NCBI GenBank assembly: GCA_014804965.1
Contig: JAAUYU010000039.1
Coordinates: 1 to 55,192, forward strand
DNA from: Desulfovibrio sp.
GTDB taxonomy: Bacteria; Desulfobacterota; Desulfovibrionia; Desulfovibrionales; Desulfovibrionaceae
Length of the DNA: 55,192 bases
Direction: 5' to 3'
Part shown: in pieces, positions 8,451 through 17,020 of the stretch
How the letters are laid out: each line of letters begins with the position of its first letter
Numbering within the stretch: position 1 is the stretch's first letter
Made by a program: the position numbers and the translations under genes
The notes under the pieces: generated by a model
What the model was told of the DNA's origin: nothing
Databases searched by the model: none
What the model saw: the letters and a program-made list of their open reading frames with translations, nothing else

Positions 8451-9713
8451 TCAGCCTACAGCCTTTCTTGAAGAACTATTAATATTTTTCAGGAAAATAT
8501 ACAGAATTATAAAAATCGTTATGCAATATATTCTATAGGTAAACCATCCATGTATTTGTGAATGGTTCGCAATGACCAGAGTCCAAAGAAAGGGAGTACA
8601 TCCTATAAGCAAGAGCGTCCAATATAATCTGTAATCTTTATAAAAATTTATATTTATACTTCGCAAGCCTTTCTGGAGCAGAAAGATCAGGGTGAGAACA
8701 AATAATAGAGTGATAAGTAAACTCTGGGCTGCGTCAAAAGGGGAAATCACGCACCACAAGTTATGTTTCAGCGCGAGAAAGGAGTCTACTTTCAGGTTTA
8801 GTTTTGGAACTTCACCATGAACTCTAAAGTATACAGTTTTAATCGCATCATATATAATATTTTTTTCTAATATAATCGTAGCTACCATCCATTTTGCGAG
8901 CCAAATTCCCACATAGCCAGTAGCCCATATAAAAAAAAACTGAATAATTTTCCAAGGCCTAGTGAGAATACTATATTTTTCATAATCCCAAATACAACCA
9001 ATAGCAATAAGCATACCCACTGGCAACAAAGGCGTGGTCAGAAGGTCAATAAACGATGTTGCGCCCCCCAAAAGGAATATATAGTATGAGAAATATTTGG
9101 ATTCACAAATAGGGTTATTAATGTACTTTCCCATAAAAATAAAGATAAAAAGAAAAACAAAAAAGACATAGAACATGAGGCTGAGTGAAAGACAAAATGG
9201 AACGATAAAGCTTTTTACGGCTATTACTGCAGCCAAGAACGCAAGGGAAACCTGATTACTTAAGGCCCTTGCGAGTAAAATTGCAGCAACGACAGTGCAA
9301 GCTGTGAGTAAAAAAATGTTTAGCAATCGTAATTGCGAATAATTAAATATAATCATCAATGGGCGCATTATCACACAATAGCCATGCCAGTATCGTGAAT
9401 AATGGTTCATATCAAGAGCCGCTTGCCAAGGATTTAAACTCATATCGTGTGGAACCATCTTATCAATCATGACTTTATCTATATAATTTTCGAAAGCAAA
9501 TGCTTGACACTTGTAAATATTTTCACTTACAAAAGGAAAGAGATTTAAATATTTATTCTCTTTTTCTAATATCCTTAGACTCTGTATGACATTGCCCTCG
9601 AGTTTTTGTGATTTAATACTATATACGGCAGACAGCAATACGTTAAAAACAAAAAAGAGGATGAGAAAAATATAAACATATGGCTTCACCGTACTGATTT
9701 TCGGTAACTGCAT
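8451..9713 (-). CDS. AT-rich polytopic membrane protein, GT-C-like
   Basis: A 420-residue membrane protein with about ten hydrophobic helices and a large loop after the first helix. That loop (residues about 35-115) contains PHDMSLNPWQAALDMNHYSR followed by WHGY, reminiscent of the first extracytoplasmic loop of GT-C glycosyltransferases where acidic catalytic residues sit, but no definite family was recognised. Base and codon use differ sharply from everything around it: the gene is visibly AT-rich with A/T-ending codons (many Ile, Phe, Tyr, Lys, Asn), a sign of recent transfer. A GGAGG sequence 8 bases before the ATG supports the start. It starts 14 bases after the upstream hypothetical gene and precedes galE, so a role in surface polysaccharide is likely. 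Confidence 0.75.
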   Translation of the reverse strand: MQLPKISTVKPYVYIFLILFFVFNVLLSAVYSIKSQKLEGNVIQSLRILEKENKYLNLFPFVSENIYKCQAFAFENYIDKVMIDKMVPHDMSLNPWQAALDMNHYSRYWHGYCVIMRPLMIIFNYSQLRLLNIFLLTACTVVAAILLARALSNQVSLAFLAAVIAVKSFIVPFCLSLSLMFYVFFVFLFIFIFMGKYINNPICESKYFSYYIFLLGGATSFIDLLTTPLLPVGMLIAIGCIWDYEKYSILTRPWKIIQFFFIWATGYVGIWLAKWMVATIILEKNIIYDAIKTVYFRVHGEVPKLNLKVDSFLALKHNLWCVISPFDAAQSLLITLLFVLTLIFLLQKGLRSININFYKDYRLYWTLLLIGCTPFLWTLVIANHSQIHGWFTYRIYCITIFIILYIFLKNINSSSRKAVG

Positions 9714-9727
9714 AATATATTCCTCCC

Positions 9728-10477
9728 CTAACGCTCCACGGCGAAGATATTGCGGTAGATGAGGTCCGCGTCCTGCTCGCGGACCTCAATGATGACCTGG
9801 GCGTTGACGAGGCTGTACTGCTCGGGCACGCGAGCCACCATGACAGCGCGCTTGAAGCGGCTGATGCGGAAATTGCCCACATCTTCGGGGTCAAAGGCGA
9901 GCGGGCACTTCTGGCCCGAGGCCGTGACGAGGGTGGCGGAAACCGAGCCCGCGAGGAGTTTCCGGCTGTCAGGGTTGCGCAGGTCAAGGCCGATGCGCAG
10001 GCCATTGCCGCGCAGCGCCCGGGCCTGCACATTGCCCACCTTGATGGCGCCCGTATCCACCACGGGAAATTCCTCGTGCCCCGGCCCTTCGCCCAGGGCT
10101 GAGGCCGCGGCGCCCTGCGGCGTCTCTCCAGCCGCGGAGGCCTCCTGCGGGGCTTCGCCGCCCGCACGCGCGAGACGACGGAGCAAGAGCTCGCGGCCCT
10201 GCACACCTTCCTCCCGCAGCAATTCCTCAAAATTCTGCAGGCGCTCGGCCGTGGCCTGGGCCGCCTGGGTGTCCATCTCAAAGCGCTGCATGTTGGCACG
10301 CAGGCTGGCGTTCTCCTGCCAGAGCTGCCAGCACTGCCACCCGAGGGCGACGCAGAGGAAGGGCAAACAGGCGAAAAAGGCGACGAGCGCGAAAAAAAGG
10401 CTCCGCCGCAGGCGGAAACTGCGGCGCGGGCCATTGTCGCGCATGAGGATGATGCCCAGCTGTTCGTGGTAGCGCAC
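9728..10477 (-). CDS. Membrane-anchored coiled-coil hypothetical protein
   Basis: Unknown function. The 249-residue protein has a basic cytoplasmic N-terminus, one membrane helix at about residues 28-50 (LFFALVAFFACLPFLCVALG), then a coiled coil (LWQENASLRANMQRFEMDTQ and onward to about residue 105), an Ala/Gly/Glu linker, and a C-terminal beta-rich domain from about residue 140 (VGNVQARALRGNGLRIGLDL to the end). It therefore probably exposes a globular domain to the periplasm. It begins 3 bases after the L,D-transpeptidase stop, on the same strand, suggesting joint action at the cell envelope. Confidence 0.8.
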   Translation of the reverse strand: MRYHEQLGIILMRDNGPRRSFRLRRSLFFALVAFFACLPFLCVALGWQCWQLWQENASLRANMQRFEMDTQAAQATAERLQNFEELLREEGVQGRELLLRRLARAGGEAPQEASAAGETPQGAAASALGEGPGHEEFPVVDTGAIKVGNVQARALRGNGLRIGLDLRNPDSRKLLAGSVSATLVTASGQKCPLAFDPEDVGNFRISRFKRAVMVARVPEQYSLVNAQVIIEVREQDADLIYRNIFAVER

Positions 10478-10480
10478 GGC

Positions 10481-12700
10481 CTACCTCGCCGGAGCCTCGG
10501 GGGCCCAGTCCTCGCGCTGGATGCGCCAGCCCGTGCCGTCATAGCGCAAAAGCAGGGTCTTGACGCCGCGGTCGCTGCGGCCCGCGCTGTCGGCATAGGC
10601 CTGGGTCATGTCCGCGCGGATGCCGCGCCTGTCCATGGCGAGGCGCAGGCCTGAGAGATTGACCATGGTCGGCCGGACGCGGCTCCAGAGGTCCTCCTTC
10701 TGGCGGCGGATGGTGCGGCTGCCCGCGCGGCCGCCCTGCACGGCGTCCGGCGTGTAAAAGGCCATGTAGTCGTCCACGCGCGCGCCTTCCCAAGCCTTGC
10801 GCCAGTCCTCCACGGCGCGGCTCACCTCGCCGCTGACCATTTCCAGATAATCGGCGGCAAGTCCGTATTCGCCGGGCCTGAACTCCGAGCCCACGATGCG
10901 GAACTCGCCGTCGGCGTCCTTGCGCCACCAGAGGGTCCGAAGGCCCTGCACCGCGCCCTCGGGCCCGACCACCATCTGCTCGCAGCGGCTCACGGCCACG
11001 GGGTAATGGTATTCCAGCACGGGCTCGCGCTCCACGAGCCTGAGCCAGGGCTGCCGGAATTCCCGCTGGAGGGCGCGCATGGCGCTGTCGTAGGACGGCC
11101 CGCGCGGCACGCCCAGCGCGGACGGCAGGCGGTTATAGTCCTTGCGGTCGTAAAAATCGGCAATGTCCGCGGAACGGTCGGCAAAGGCCCGGTTCCAGGC
11201 GCGCACGTCCCGCGCGAGGGCGGCCTTGTCCTCAGCGGTGAAGGAATCCTGCACCGGCGCGAGCTGCGCGGCAGGTTCCTGCGGCGTGGTCACGGCCGCC
11301 GGGGGCGCCTGCGGGGCGGCTGCCGGCGCGGGAGCCGATGCCGGAGCGGTCGCCGGGGCTGCGGGGGCCGGAGCGCTTTCCTGCTGGGCGGCCGGGGCTG
11401 CGGGGGCTGGCGGGACCGCCTGCGCTGCGCCGGGCGCGCCCTCGCGCGCGTCCATGCTCCTGCCGCTGCCCCAGGTGATTTCCGCGGGCGGTGGCACGGG
11501 CGTCTTGCGCGGCACCAGCGGGTCGCTGATGGCGACGAGCTGGCCCCCCTCCGGCGCCGTGGCCGGTGCGGCGGCAATGGCGGGGCCTGCCTTGGCCGCT
11601 GCTTCGCCTGCTGCGGCCGTCGGTGCCCTTGCCGGGGCGGCCACCGCCGCGGCCGGGGCCTCGGGCATGTCGAGCCGTGGCGGGACGGGCATTTCCGGGT
11701 CCGCGCCGCCAGCATCCGTGCCGATGTTGTGCGGGGCCTCGGCCACGAGCCGCCCCTGCTTGAAATCCGCCTGCATCCCCACATCGCGCGGCGTCCACTC
11801 CATGCCCACGATGCGGAACTTGCCGTCGTCGCCCTTCTGCCAGTAAAGGCGGCGGATGCCCTCGGTGGAGAGGTTGGAGGCCGTGTAGAACTGCTCCGAC
11901 CACGTGACCCAGTAGCCGGGCCCCTCGAGGGCGTGGATCTCCCGGTTATAAATCTTGATGAAATTCAGGATCTTGAAGAGGCGTTCCTTGTTGCGGCGGA
12001 AGGCCCCGAAATCCTCGGTGGCACGTGAATAGGCCGGGGCGTCGTAAAAATCGAAAAGCGCGTCGGAGCGCGAGGCCCAGGCATTGCTCCAGTCGCGCAT
12101 GAGGTCCCGAAGCTCGGCCGCGGTACCGTCATCGGGCACCGGTGCGCGGGCGGCGTCAAATTCCTCCGCGAGCACCACGGGTGTACCCGGCGTGAGCAGG
12201 GGGCCCACTTCGGCGATGTCCTTGAGGCCGATGGCCACGCAGCCCTTGGTGGGCACGAGGTCGAAGCCCTTGCTGTGGATCCAGATGCCGTGGCCGGTCT
12301 TGCCGCGCAGGCGGTCCACCGGGTTGGGGTAGTTCAGGGTATAGGCGATGCCGCCGTATTCGCGGAAGTCCAGCCCGCCCGCGATTTTATACTCCACAAA
12401 GTACACGCCCTCGGGCGTCTTGAGGTCGTTCACCTGCTGCTTGTCGCCCTCGAGCTGGCCGGTCACGCAAGGGTAGGAATAGCGCAGCTTGAGCGGGCTC
12501 TTTTTCTCAAAATAATGGAAAGTCTTGTGCTTCTTGTCCACGCCCACGAGCTTCGAGGGCAGGCCCTCGTTGCGCAGGGTGGCCTGCCAGTTGTCGGCCA
12601 GCGCCACCGACGGCGCGAGCCCGGCCAGCCCCAGGAGGGCGGCCAAAAGGGCGCAGGCGAAGGCGCGCCCCTGCGGCCATCTGGCGCGTTCAGCGGGCAA
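10481..12700 (-). CDS. L,D-transpeptidase with three NTF2-like domains
   Basis: Likely crosslinks peptidoglycan or attaches proteins to it in the periplasm. With the TTG start at 12700 the product is 739 residues. A signal peptide (core FACALLAALLGLAGL, ending ALA) is followed by a YkuD domain whose catalytic motif is HGIWIHSKGFDLVPTKGC, with His142 and the nucleophile Cys154. Three NTF2-like repeats follow, each with an acidic/aromatic helix and a final GxFRIVG or WRIQRED strand (about 190-310, 495-626 and 627-739). A Pro/Ala-rich linker of about 180 residues separates the first from the second. The start overlaps the end of pyrE; AAGGAG lies 10 bases before the TTG. No ATG or GTG fits the signal peptide, so the start is less certain than the protein. 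Confidence 0.88.
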   Translation of the reverse strand: MPAERARWPQGRAFACALLAALLGLAGLAPSVALADNWQATLRNEGLPSKLVGVDKKHKTFHYFEKKSPLKLRYSYPCVTGQLEGDKQQVNDLKTPEGVYFVEYKIAGGLDFREYGGIAYTLNYPNPVDRLRGKTGHGIWIHSKGFDLVPTKGCVAIGLKDIAEVGPLLTPGTPVVLAEEFDAARAPVPDDGTAAELRDLMRDWSNAWASRSDALFDFYDAPAYSRATEDFGAFRRNKERLFKILNFIKIYNREIHALEGPGYWVTWSEQFYTASNLSTEGIRRLYWQKGDDGKFRIVGMEWTPRDVGMQADFKQGRLVAEAPHNIGTDAGGADPEMPVPPRLDMPEAPAAAVAAPARAPTAAAGEAAAKAGPAIAAAPATAPEGGQLVAISDPLVPRKTPVPPPAEITWGSGRSMDAREGAPGAAQAVPPAPAAPAAQQESAPAPAAPATAPASAPAPAAAPQAPPAAVTTPQEPAAQLAPVQDSFTAEDKAALARDVRAWNRAFADRSADIADFYDRKDYNRLPSALGVPRGPSYDSAMRALQREFRQPWLRLVEREPVLEYHYPVAVSRCEQMVVGPEGAVQGLRTLWWRKDADGEFRIVGSEFRPGEYGLAADYLEMVSGEVSRAVEDWRKAWEGARVDDYMAFYTPDAVQGGRAGSRTIRRQKEDLWSRVRPTMVNLSGLRLAMDRRGIRADMTQAYADSAGRSDRGVKTLLLRYDGTGWRIQREDWAPEAPAR

Positions 12701-13247
12701 GGTCCACAAGCTCCTTGCGGGTGAAGAGCGAAAGAAGGTTGTAGCCCGCCTCGGCAATGGCCTCGCGGCCGCCCTCCTCCCGGTCGAGGATCGCGCAGAC
12801 GGCGGCGATTTGGAGGCCCGCGTCACGCACGCGCTCGCAGGCCTTGAGCAGGGAGCCGCCCGTGGTCACCACGTCCTCGAGCATGGCAACCGCGTCGCCG
12901 GGCGCGAAATTGCCGAGCCCCTCCACAAACTGGCCCGTGCCGTGGCCCTTGGCCTCCTTGCGCACGATGAGCCCGTGCAGCGGGCGGCCGCGCTCCCACG
13001 AGATGACCGTGGTGGCCGTGACCAGCGGGTCGGCCCCGAGGGTCATGCCGCCCACGCCGCGGATGGCGAGGTCAGAAAGGAGGTCGTTGAAGAGCGAGCC
13101 GATGAGCCACGAGCCCTCGGCCGACAGCGCGGTGACACGGCAATCGAAGTAATAGTCGCTCCTGCGGCCCGAGGCGAGGACAAAATCCCCCTCGCGGTAG
13201 GATTTTTCCTTGAGGATGCGGGCGAGGCGGCGCTTTTGCTCCTGCAT
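12690..13247 (-). CDS. pyrE: Orotate phosphoribosyltransferase
   Basis: Transfers phosphoribosyl from PRPP to orotate in UMP synthesis. The 185-residue product shows family landmarks: FVLASGRRSDYYFDCR near residues 25-40, the catalytic loop RKEAKGHGTG near 105-115, and the PRPP-binding signature VAMLEDVVTTGGSL near 135-150 (acidic pair replaced by E-D). The start MQEQKRR at 13247 is chosen because purB ends 10 bases upstream; a longer frame exists but overlaps purB. The gene overlaps the L,D-transpeptidase start by 11 bases. Together with pyrK and pyrD it covers two consecutive steps of pyrimidine synthesis, although in separate transcription units. Confidence 0.95.
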   Translation of the reverse strand: MQEQKRRLARILKEKSYREGDFVLASGRRSDYYFDCRVTALSAEGSWLIGSLFNDLLSDLAIRGVGGMTLGADPLVTATTVISWERGRPLHGLIVRKEAKGHGTGQFVEGLGNFAPGDAVAMLEDVVTTGGSLLKACERVRDAGLQIAAVCAILDREEGGREAIAEAGYNLLSLFTRKELVDLAR

Positions 13248-13257
13248 GGGGCCTCCG

Positions 13258-14562
13258 CTAGTTTTCCGCGTCCGGGCCGAAGACGCGGGCGAAAATGGCG
13301 TCCTCGTGGCGCAGGTAATAGGATGGGTCGAAAAGGCCGTCGAGCTCCGCGCCGAGACGCCCGGCGATGGCCGCGTCCTCCCGCACCAGTTCCGGGAAGG
13401 GGCGGCGGCTCTGCCAGCTTTGCATGGCGAGGCGCTGCACGGCCTCATAGGCTTCCTGCCGGGGCATCCCCGTGGCGATGAGCGCGGTGAGCACCCGCTG
13501 CGAGAAATAGAGCCCGAAGGAGCGCTCCATGTTTTCCAGCATCCGCTCCGGGTGCGTCACAAGGCCCGCGAGCACGCGGGTGAGGCGCGCCAGCGCGTAG
13601 TCGGCCATGATGGTCGAGTCCGGCATGATGACGCGCTCCACCGAGGAATGGCTGATGTCGCGCTCGTGCCACAGGGCCTGGTCCTCCAGGGCGGCCAGCG
13701 CGTTGCCGCGCAAGAGGCGCGAGAGCCCGCAGAGATTTTCGGCCGAAATGGGGTTCTTCTTGTGCGGCATGGCCGAGGAGCCCTTCTGGCCCTTGCCGAA
13801 GCCCTCCTCCGCCTCCAGCACCTCGGTGCGCTGGAGGTGCCTCAGCTCCACGGCAAGGCGCTCGATGCCGCCACCCATGATGGCGAGCGCGCAGAAAAAC
13901 TGCGAATAGCGGTCGCGCTGGACGATCTGGGTGGAGTGCGGGTCCACCCGCAGGCCCAGGCGCTCAAGGGCCAGCTTTTCCACCTCGGGCGTCACGAAGG
14001 CATAGGTGCCCACAGCGCCGGAGAGTTTGCCCACGCGCACGTTTTCCAGCGCCTCGCGCACGCGGCGGCGATGGCGGGAAAATTCGGCATGAAAGCCCGC
14101 CATCTTGAGGCCGAAGCTGGTGGGTTCGGCGTGGATGCCGTGGGTGCGGCCCATGCAGAGCACGCCCTTGTGGCGCTCGGCGAGGTCCTTCAGGGTGTCG
14201 AGCAGGGCGTCGATGTCCTTGAGGATGAGCGCCCCGGCCTGCTGGAGCAGCAGGGCGTTGGCCGTGTCCACGATGTCGGACGAGGTGCAGCCGAGGTGGA
14301 TGAAGCGCGCCTCGGGGCCGACCTTTTCTTCCAGCGAGGTGAGGAAGGCGATGACATCGTGGCGCGTCACTTCCTCGATGGCGAGGATGCGGTCCACGTC
14401 GATGTCCGCCTTTTCGCGGATGACAGCCACGGCCTCGGCAGGCACGCGGCCGAGCTCGGCCCAGGCCTCGCACACGGCGAGCTCCACGGCAAGCCATGCC
14501 CGGTAGCGGTTTTCCAGAGTCCAGATGCGGCCCATTTCCGGCCGGGTATAGCGTTCGATCAT
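13258..14562 (-). CDS. purB: Adenylosuccinate lyase
   Basis: Cleaves adenylosuccinate and SAICAR, releasing fumarate, in purine synthesis. The 434-residue protein belongs to the fumarase/aspartase superfamily: the signature SSAMPHKKNPI near residue 262, TSSDIVDTA near 85, and MGRTHGIHAEPTSFGLK near 135. The start MIERYTRPEMGRIW matches the usual PurB N-terminus; an upstream in-frame extension lies within the zinc-ribbon gene and is not needed. It is followed 10 bases later by pyrE, linking purine and pyrimidine synthesis in one unit, and preceded by the FmdB-type gene, whose stop lies 19 bases before the purB start. Confidence 0.97.
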   Translation of the reverse strand: MIERYTRPEMGRIWTLENRYRAWLAVELAVCEAWAELGRVPAEAVAVIREKADIDVDRILAIEEVTRHDVIAFLTSLEEKVGPEARFIHLGCTSSDIVDTANALLLQQAGALILKDIDALLDTLKDLAERHKGVLCMGRTHGIHAEPTSFGLKMAGFHAEFSRHRRRVREALENVRVGKLSGAVGTYAFVTPEVEKLALERLGLRVDPHSTQIVQRDRYSQFFCALAIMGGGIERLAVELRHLQRTEVLEAEEGFGKGQKGSSAMPHKKNPISAENLCGLSRLLRGNALAALEDQALWHERDISHSSVERVIMPDSTIMADYALARLTRVLAGLVTHPERMLENMERSFGLYFSQRVLTALIATGMPRQEAYEAVQRLAMQSWQSRRPFPELVREDAAIAGRLGAELDGLFDPSYYLRHEDAIFARVFGPDAEN

Positions 14563-14581
14563 GCCTTCCTCATGCGGCGCA

Positions 14582-14959
14582 TCACGCCTTCTTGGCGGGC
14601 TTGGCCTTGGCCTTGGCGGGCTTGGCCTTCTCTGCCTTGGGGGCGGCTTCCTTCTTGGGGCCGGCGGGCTTGGCGTCCGCCTTGGCAAGTGCCTTCTCGC
14701 CCTGCTTGGCCGGGGTGGTAGGCGTGCTCGGGGCAGGCACGGCAGCGCCCGCGCCGCCGTCCTCGGTGATGCCCTTGCGGTAGCCGTAATCGCTCACATA
14801 CCAGCCGTCGCCCTTGAGCACGAAGGACGTGCGCGAGATGATGCGCGGCGAGAGCGTGCCGCACTGCGGGCAGGGCTCCTCCTTGTGCGCTTCGGAAGCC
14901 TTGGCCCACTCCTCAAAGATGTTGCCGCACTTGGGGCACTGATATTCGTAAATCGGCAT
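14582..14959 (-). CDS. FmdB-type zinc-ribbon protein
   Basis: A 125-residue regulatory-type zinc ribbon. The N-terminal domain begins MPIYEYQCPKCG and has a second pair, CPQCG, about 22 residues later, giving four cysteines to bind one zinc. This pattern is diagnostic of the FmdB/CxxC_CxxC_SSSS family. The second half (residues about 75-125) is a low-complexity tail rich in Ala, Lys and Pro (AKPAKAKAKPAKKA at the end) that would be disordered and positively charged. FmdB was named as a possible regulator of formamidase; most members have no proven role. It leads the purB-pyrE series. Confidence 0.92.
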   Translation of the reverse strand: MPIYEYQCPKCGNIFEEWAKASEAHKEEPCPQCGTLSPRIISRTSFVLKGDGWYVSDYGYRKGITEDGGAGAAVPAPSTPTTPAKQGEKALAKADAKPAGPKKEAAPKAEKAKPAKAKAKPAKKA

Positions 14960-15181
14960 GGCAAAGAACTGCGGCCCGGCGGGATGCCGGAAGCCGTCTC
15001 CCTAGAGGTTGCGCCGTCCCGGCGGACAGCCGGGATACGGCCTGAAAAACGCGCAGAACGCCGGGCACGCAAAAGCGCGCGCCGGACGTCCTCTCTTGAC
15101 CACTGACGCAATAACGCCGCACTGCGGCGGAATTTCCGCACCGCGCCCCTGCCGGATTCCCGGCCCAGGCTGCGGAGCGCC
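14960..15181. other. 222-base gap between zinc-ribbon and small basic gene
   Basis: No gene supported. On the minus strand the stretch contains short GC-rich stems, for example CCCGGC and GCCGGG around TGTCC close to position 15030. No clear terminator U-run and no known riboswitch was recognised. Confidence 0.4.
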
Positions 15182-15292
15182 TTAGGCCTTGAGGCCGCTG
15201 CGCGCTTCGCGGAAACGGAGCTTCATGCGCTCGGCGCGGCGCTTGCGGCGGCGGTCCAGCTCTTTCTTGCGCTCGATCTTCTTGTGGGCCAT
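15182..15292 (-). CDS. 36-residue highly basic protein
   Basis: A very short but convincing gene: ATG at 15292 is preceded by a strong GGAGGAG ribosome-binding sequence. The product begins MAHKKIERKKELDRRRKRR and consists almost entirely of one amphipathic basic helix, with about half its residues Lys or Arg. It has no membrane segment. It might bind ribosomal RNA or DNA. It is too short and lacks the N-terminal motif of ribosomal protein bS21, so I do not assign it there, although the C-terminal half of bS21 is similarly basic. A longer in-frame reading upstream lacks a plausible start signal. The neighbours are a zinc-ribbon gene and larE. Confidence 0.75.
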   Translation of the reverse strand: MAHKKIERKKELDRRRKRRAERMKLRFREARSGLKA

Positions 15293-15404
15293 GAGTCTCT
15301 TCTCCTCCACTGTGGTGTTCCGTGCCGCGCACGCGCTGCGCGCGCAGCCGAAGTGCTTATGAATAGGACATCCCGGACGGAAAGTCCAGTCCGGCACCCG
15401 CACA

Positions 15405-16232
15405 TCAGCGCGGCCCGGCGTCAAAAAAGCCGCTCACCGTGCCCCCCGTGACCACGCTGAGGGGCGCGAAGCCCTGCTCCGCGAGAATGGCCTCCGCCGC
15501 GGCCGCCAGCCTTTCCGGGAGGCGGGCGCACTGGAGCACGGGCTCCGGCGTAAGGCGCAGCCGAAAATCGCCGAAACCGCCCTCCGGGCCGTGGGTGTCC
15601 CGGTCGGCCGCGTCCAGCGCGGCCAGCGCCGCCTCGGCGGCCGCCACGCGCGCGAGCTGCGCCGCATCGGGCCTCATGCCGTAGGCGAGCCGCGTGAGCA
15701 GGCAGGGCCGCGCCGCCTGATCCGGGCGGTCGAGGCCCGTGGCCCGCGCGAGCTCCCGGATGGCCGCCTTGGTGAGCCCCGCCTCGGCCAGCGGCGAGCG
15801 CACGCGAGCCTCGGCCACGGCCCGCAGCCCCGGCCGAAAGGCGCGCTGGTCGTCCAGATTTCCACCGTCGCAGAGCGCGCGCCCCTCCTCGCCCGCCGCC
15901 GCCAGGGCCGCGCGCATCTCGCCGATGAGCGCCCGCTTGCAGGCATAGCAGCGCTCGCGGCTGTTGGCCGCCACTTCCGGCAGGCCGAGCGGGTCATGGA
16001 CGAAGGTGAGGAGCCTGAGGCCCCGGCCCCGCGCCCATGCGCGGGCGGCGGCGCTTTCCTCCGCGGGCACATGCGGGCCCTCGCCGTGCAGGGCCAGCAC
16101 GTCGCAGCCCGAGGCCAGCGCCATGTGGCAGAGAAAGCGGCTGTCGAGCCCGCCGGAGAGGGCCACGGCGATACGCGGCAGGCCGGAGAGCACTGCGCGC
16201 AGGCGATCCTCCGCTTCCGTATGCCCTGCCAT
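15405..16232 (-). CDS. larE: LarE-like ATP-dependent sulfurtransferase
   Basis: A PP-loop ATP pyrophosphatase of 275 residues. The PP-loop SGGLDS is at residues 26-31. A CYAC pair lies at 95-98, in the place where LarE proteins carry RCYYCK. Cys177 in ARPCLLTRLAYG aligns with the sacrificial cysteine of the LarE family, which donates its sulfur to the nickel-pincer cofactor of lactate racemase. LarB and LarC are not in the window, so the true client could be different. Three starts are possible: ATG 16247 would overlap hisF, while ATG 16232 follows an AGGGGC sequence and is preferred. It is the third gene after hisH and hisF. Confidence 0.85.
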   Translation of the reverse strand: MAGHTEAEDRLRAVLSGLPRIAVALSGGLDSRFLCHMALASGCDVLALHGEGPHVPAEESAAARAWARGRGLRLLTFVHDPLGLPEVAANSRERCYACKRALIGEMRAALAAAGEEGRALCDGGNLDDQRAFRPGLRAVAEARVRSPLAEAGLTKAAIRELARATGLDRPDQAARPCLLTRLAYGMRPDAAQLARVAAAEAALAALDAADRDTHGPEGGFGDFRLRLTPEPVLQCARLPERLAAAAEAILAEQGFAPLSVVTGGTVSGFFDAGPR

Positions 16233-16240
16233 GTGAGCCC

Positions 16241-17020
16241 CTACCATATGAGGCGCGTCCGCACGCCGCCTGCCGCAAGGCATTCCTTGCAGGCGCGGAT
16301 GCTGTATTGCCCGAAATGCACGATGGACGCCACCAGTGCCGCCGAGGCCCGCCCCTCGGTGACGGCCTCCAGAAGATGCCGCGGCTCGCCCGCGCCGCCG
16401 GAGGCGATGACCGGGATGCTCACAGCGTCGGCAATGGCGCGCGTAAGCCTAAGCTCATAGCCGTCGCGCGTGCCGTCGGCGTCGATGGAATTGATGCAGA
16501 GCTCGCCCGCGCCCAGCGCCTCACAGCGGCGCGCCCAGGCCAGCGCGTCGAGCCCGGTGCGCTTGCGCCCGCCGTGGACGACGATTTCATAGCCCGAGGG
16601 CACGGCCCCGGAAGGCGGCACCGCGAGCACGTCCATGCCCACCACGATGGCCTGCGAGCCGAAGGCCTCGGCGCCGCGGGCGATAAGCGCAGGCTCCCGC
16701 ACGGCCGCGGAATTGACGGACACCTTCTCCGCCCCGGCGAGCAGCACGGCGCGCATGTCGGCCACGCTCGAGACACCTCCGCCCACGGAAAAGGGAATGA
16801 AGATTTCCCGCGCCACGCGCGCCACCACGTCGAGAAAGATGCCCCGGCGCTCGGCGGAGGCCGTGATGTCGTAAAAGACGATCTCGTCCGCGCCTTCCTC
16901 ATAATAGCGGCGCGCGCTTTCCACGGGGTCGCCTATGTCCTCGTTGCCCGCGAAGCGCACGCCCTTGGTGAGGCGCCCGTCGCGCACGTCAAGGCAGACT
17001 ATGACCCGTTTCGAGAGCAT
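16241..17020 (-). CDS. hisF: Imidazole glycerol phosphate synthase cyclase subunit HisF
   Basis: Uses ammonia from HisH to close the imidazole ring, giving IGP and AICAR in histidine synthesis. The 259-residue TIM barrel carries the two catalytic aspartates at expected positions: Asp11 in VCLDVRDG and Asp130 in VVGMD. FSVGGGV and ASGGAGE phosphate-binding turns are present. The start [12 protein letters not shown] overlaps the end of hisH by 22 bases, so the two are translationally coupled and probably form the usual heterodimer. The sequence reads like ordinary histidine HisF rather than the paralogue used for sugar amidination; no WbpG-type partner is nearby. Other his genes are not in the window. 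Confidence 0.96.
   Translation of the reverse strand: MLSKRVIVCLDVRDGRLTKGVRFAGNEDIGDPVESARRYYEEGADEIVFYDITASAERRGIFLDVVARVAREIFIPFSVGGGVSSVADMRAVLLAGAEKVSVNSAAVREPALIARGAEAFGSQAIVVGMDVLAVPPSGAVPSGYEIVVHGGRKRTGLDALAWARRCEALGAGELCINSIDADGTRDGYELRLTRAIADAVSIPVIASGGAGEPRHLLEAVTEGRASAALVASIVHFGQYSIRACKECLAAGGVRTRLIW

Noticed and set aside
15182-15292. Ribosomal protein bS21 (rpsU)
   Set aside because: The product is only 36 residues and lacks the N-terminal bS21 motif; only the general basic character matches.
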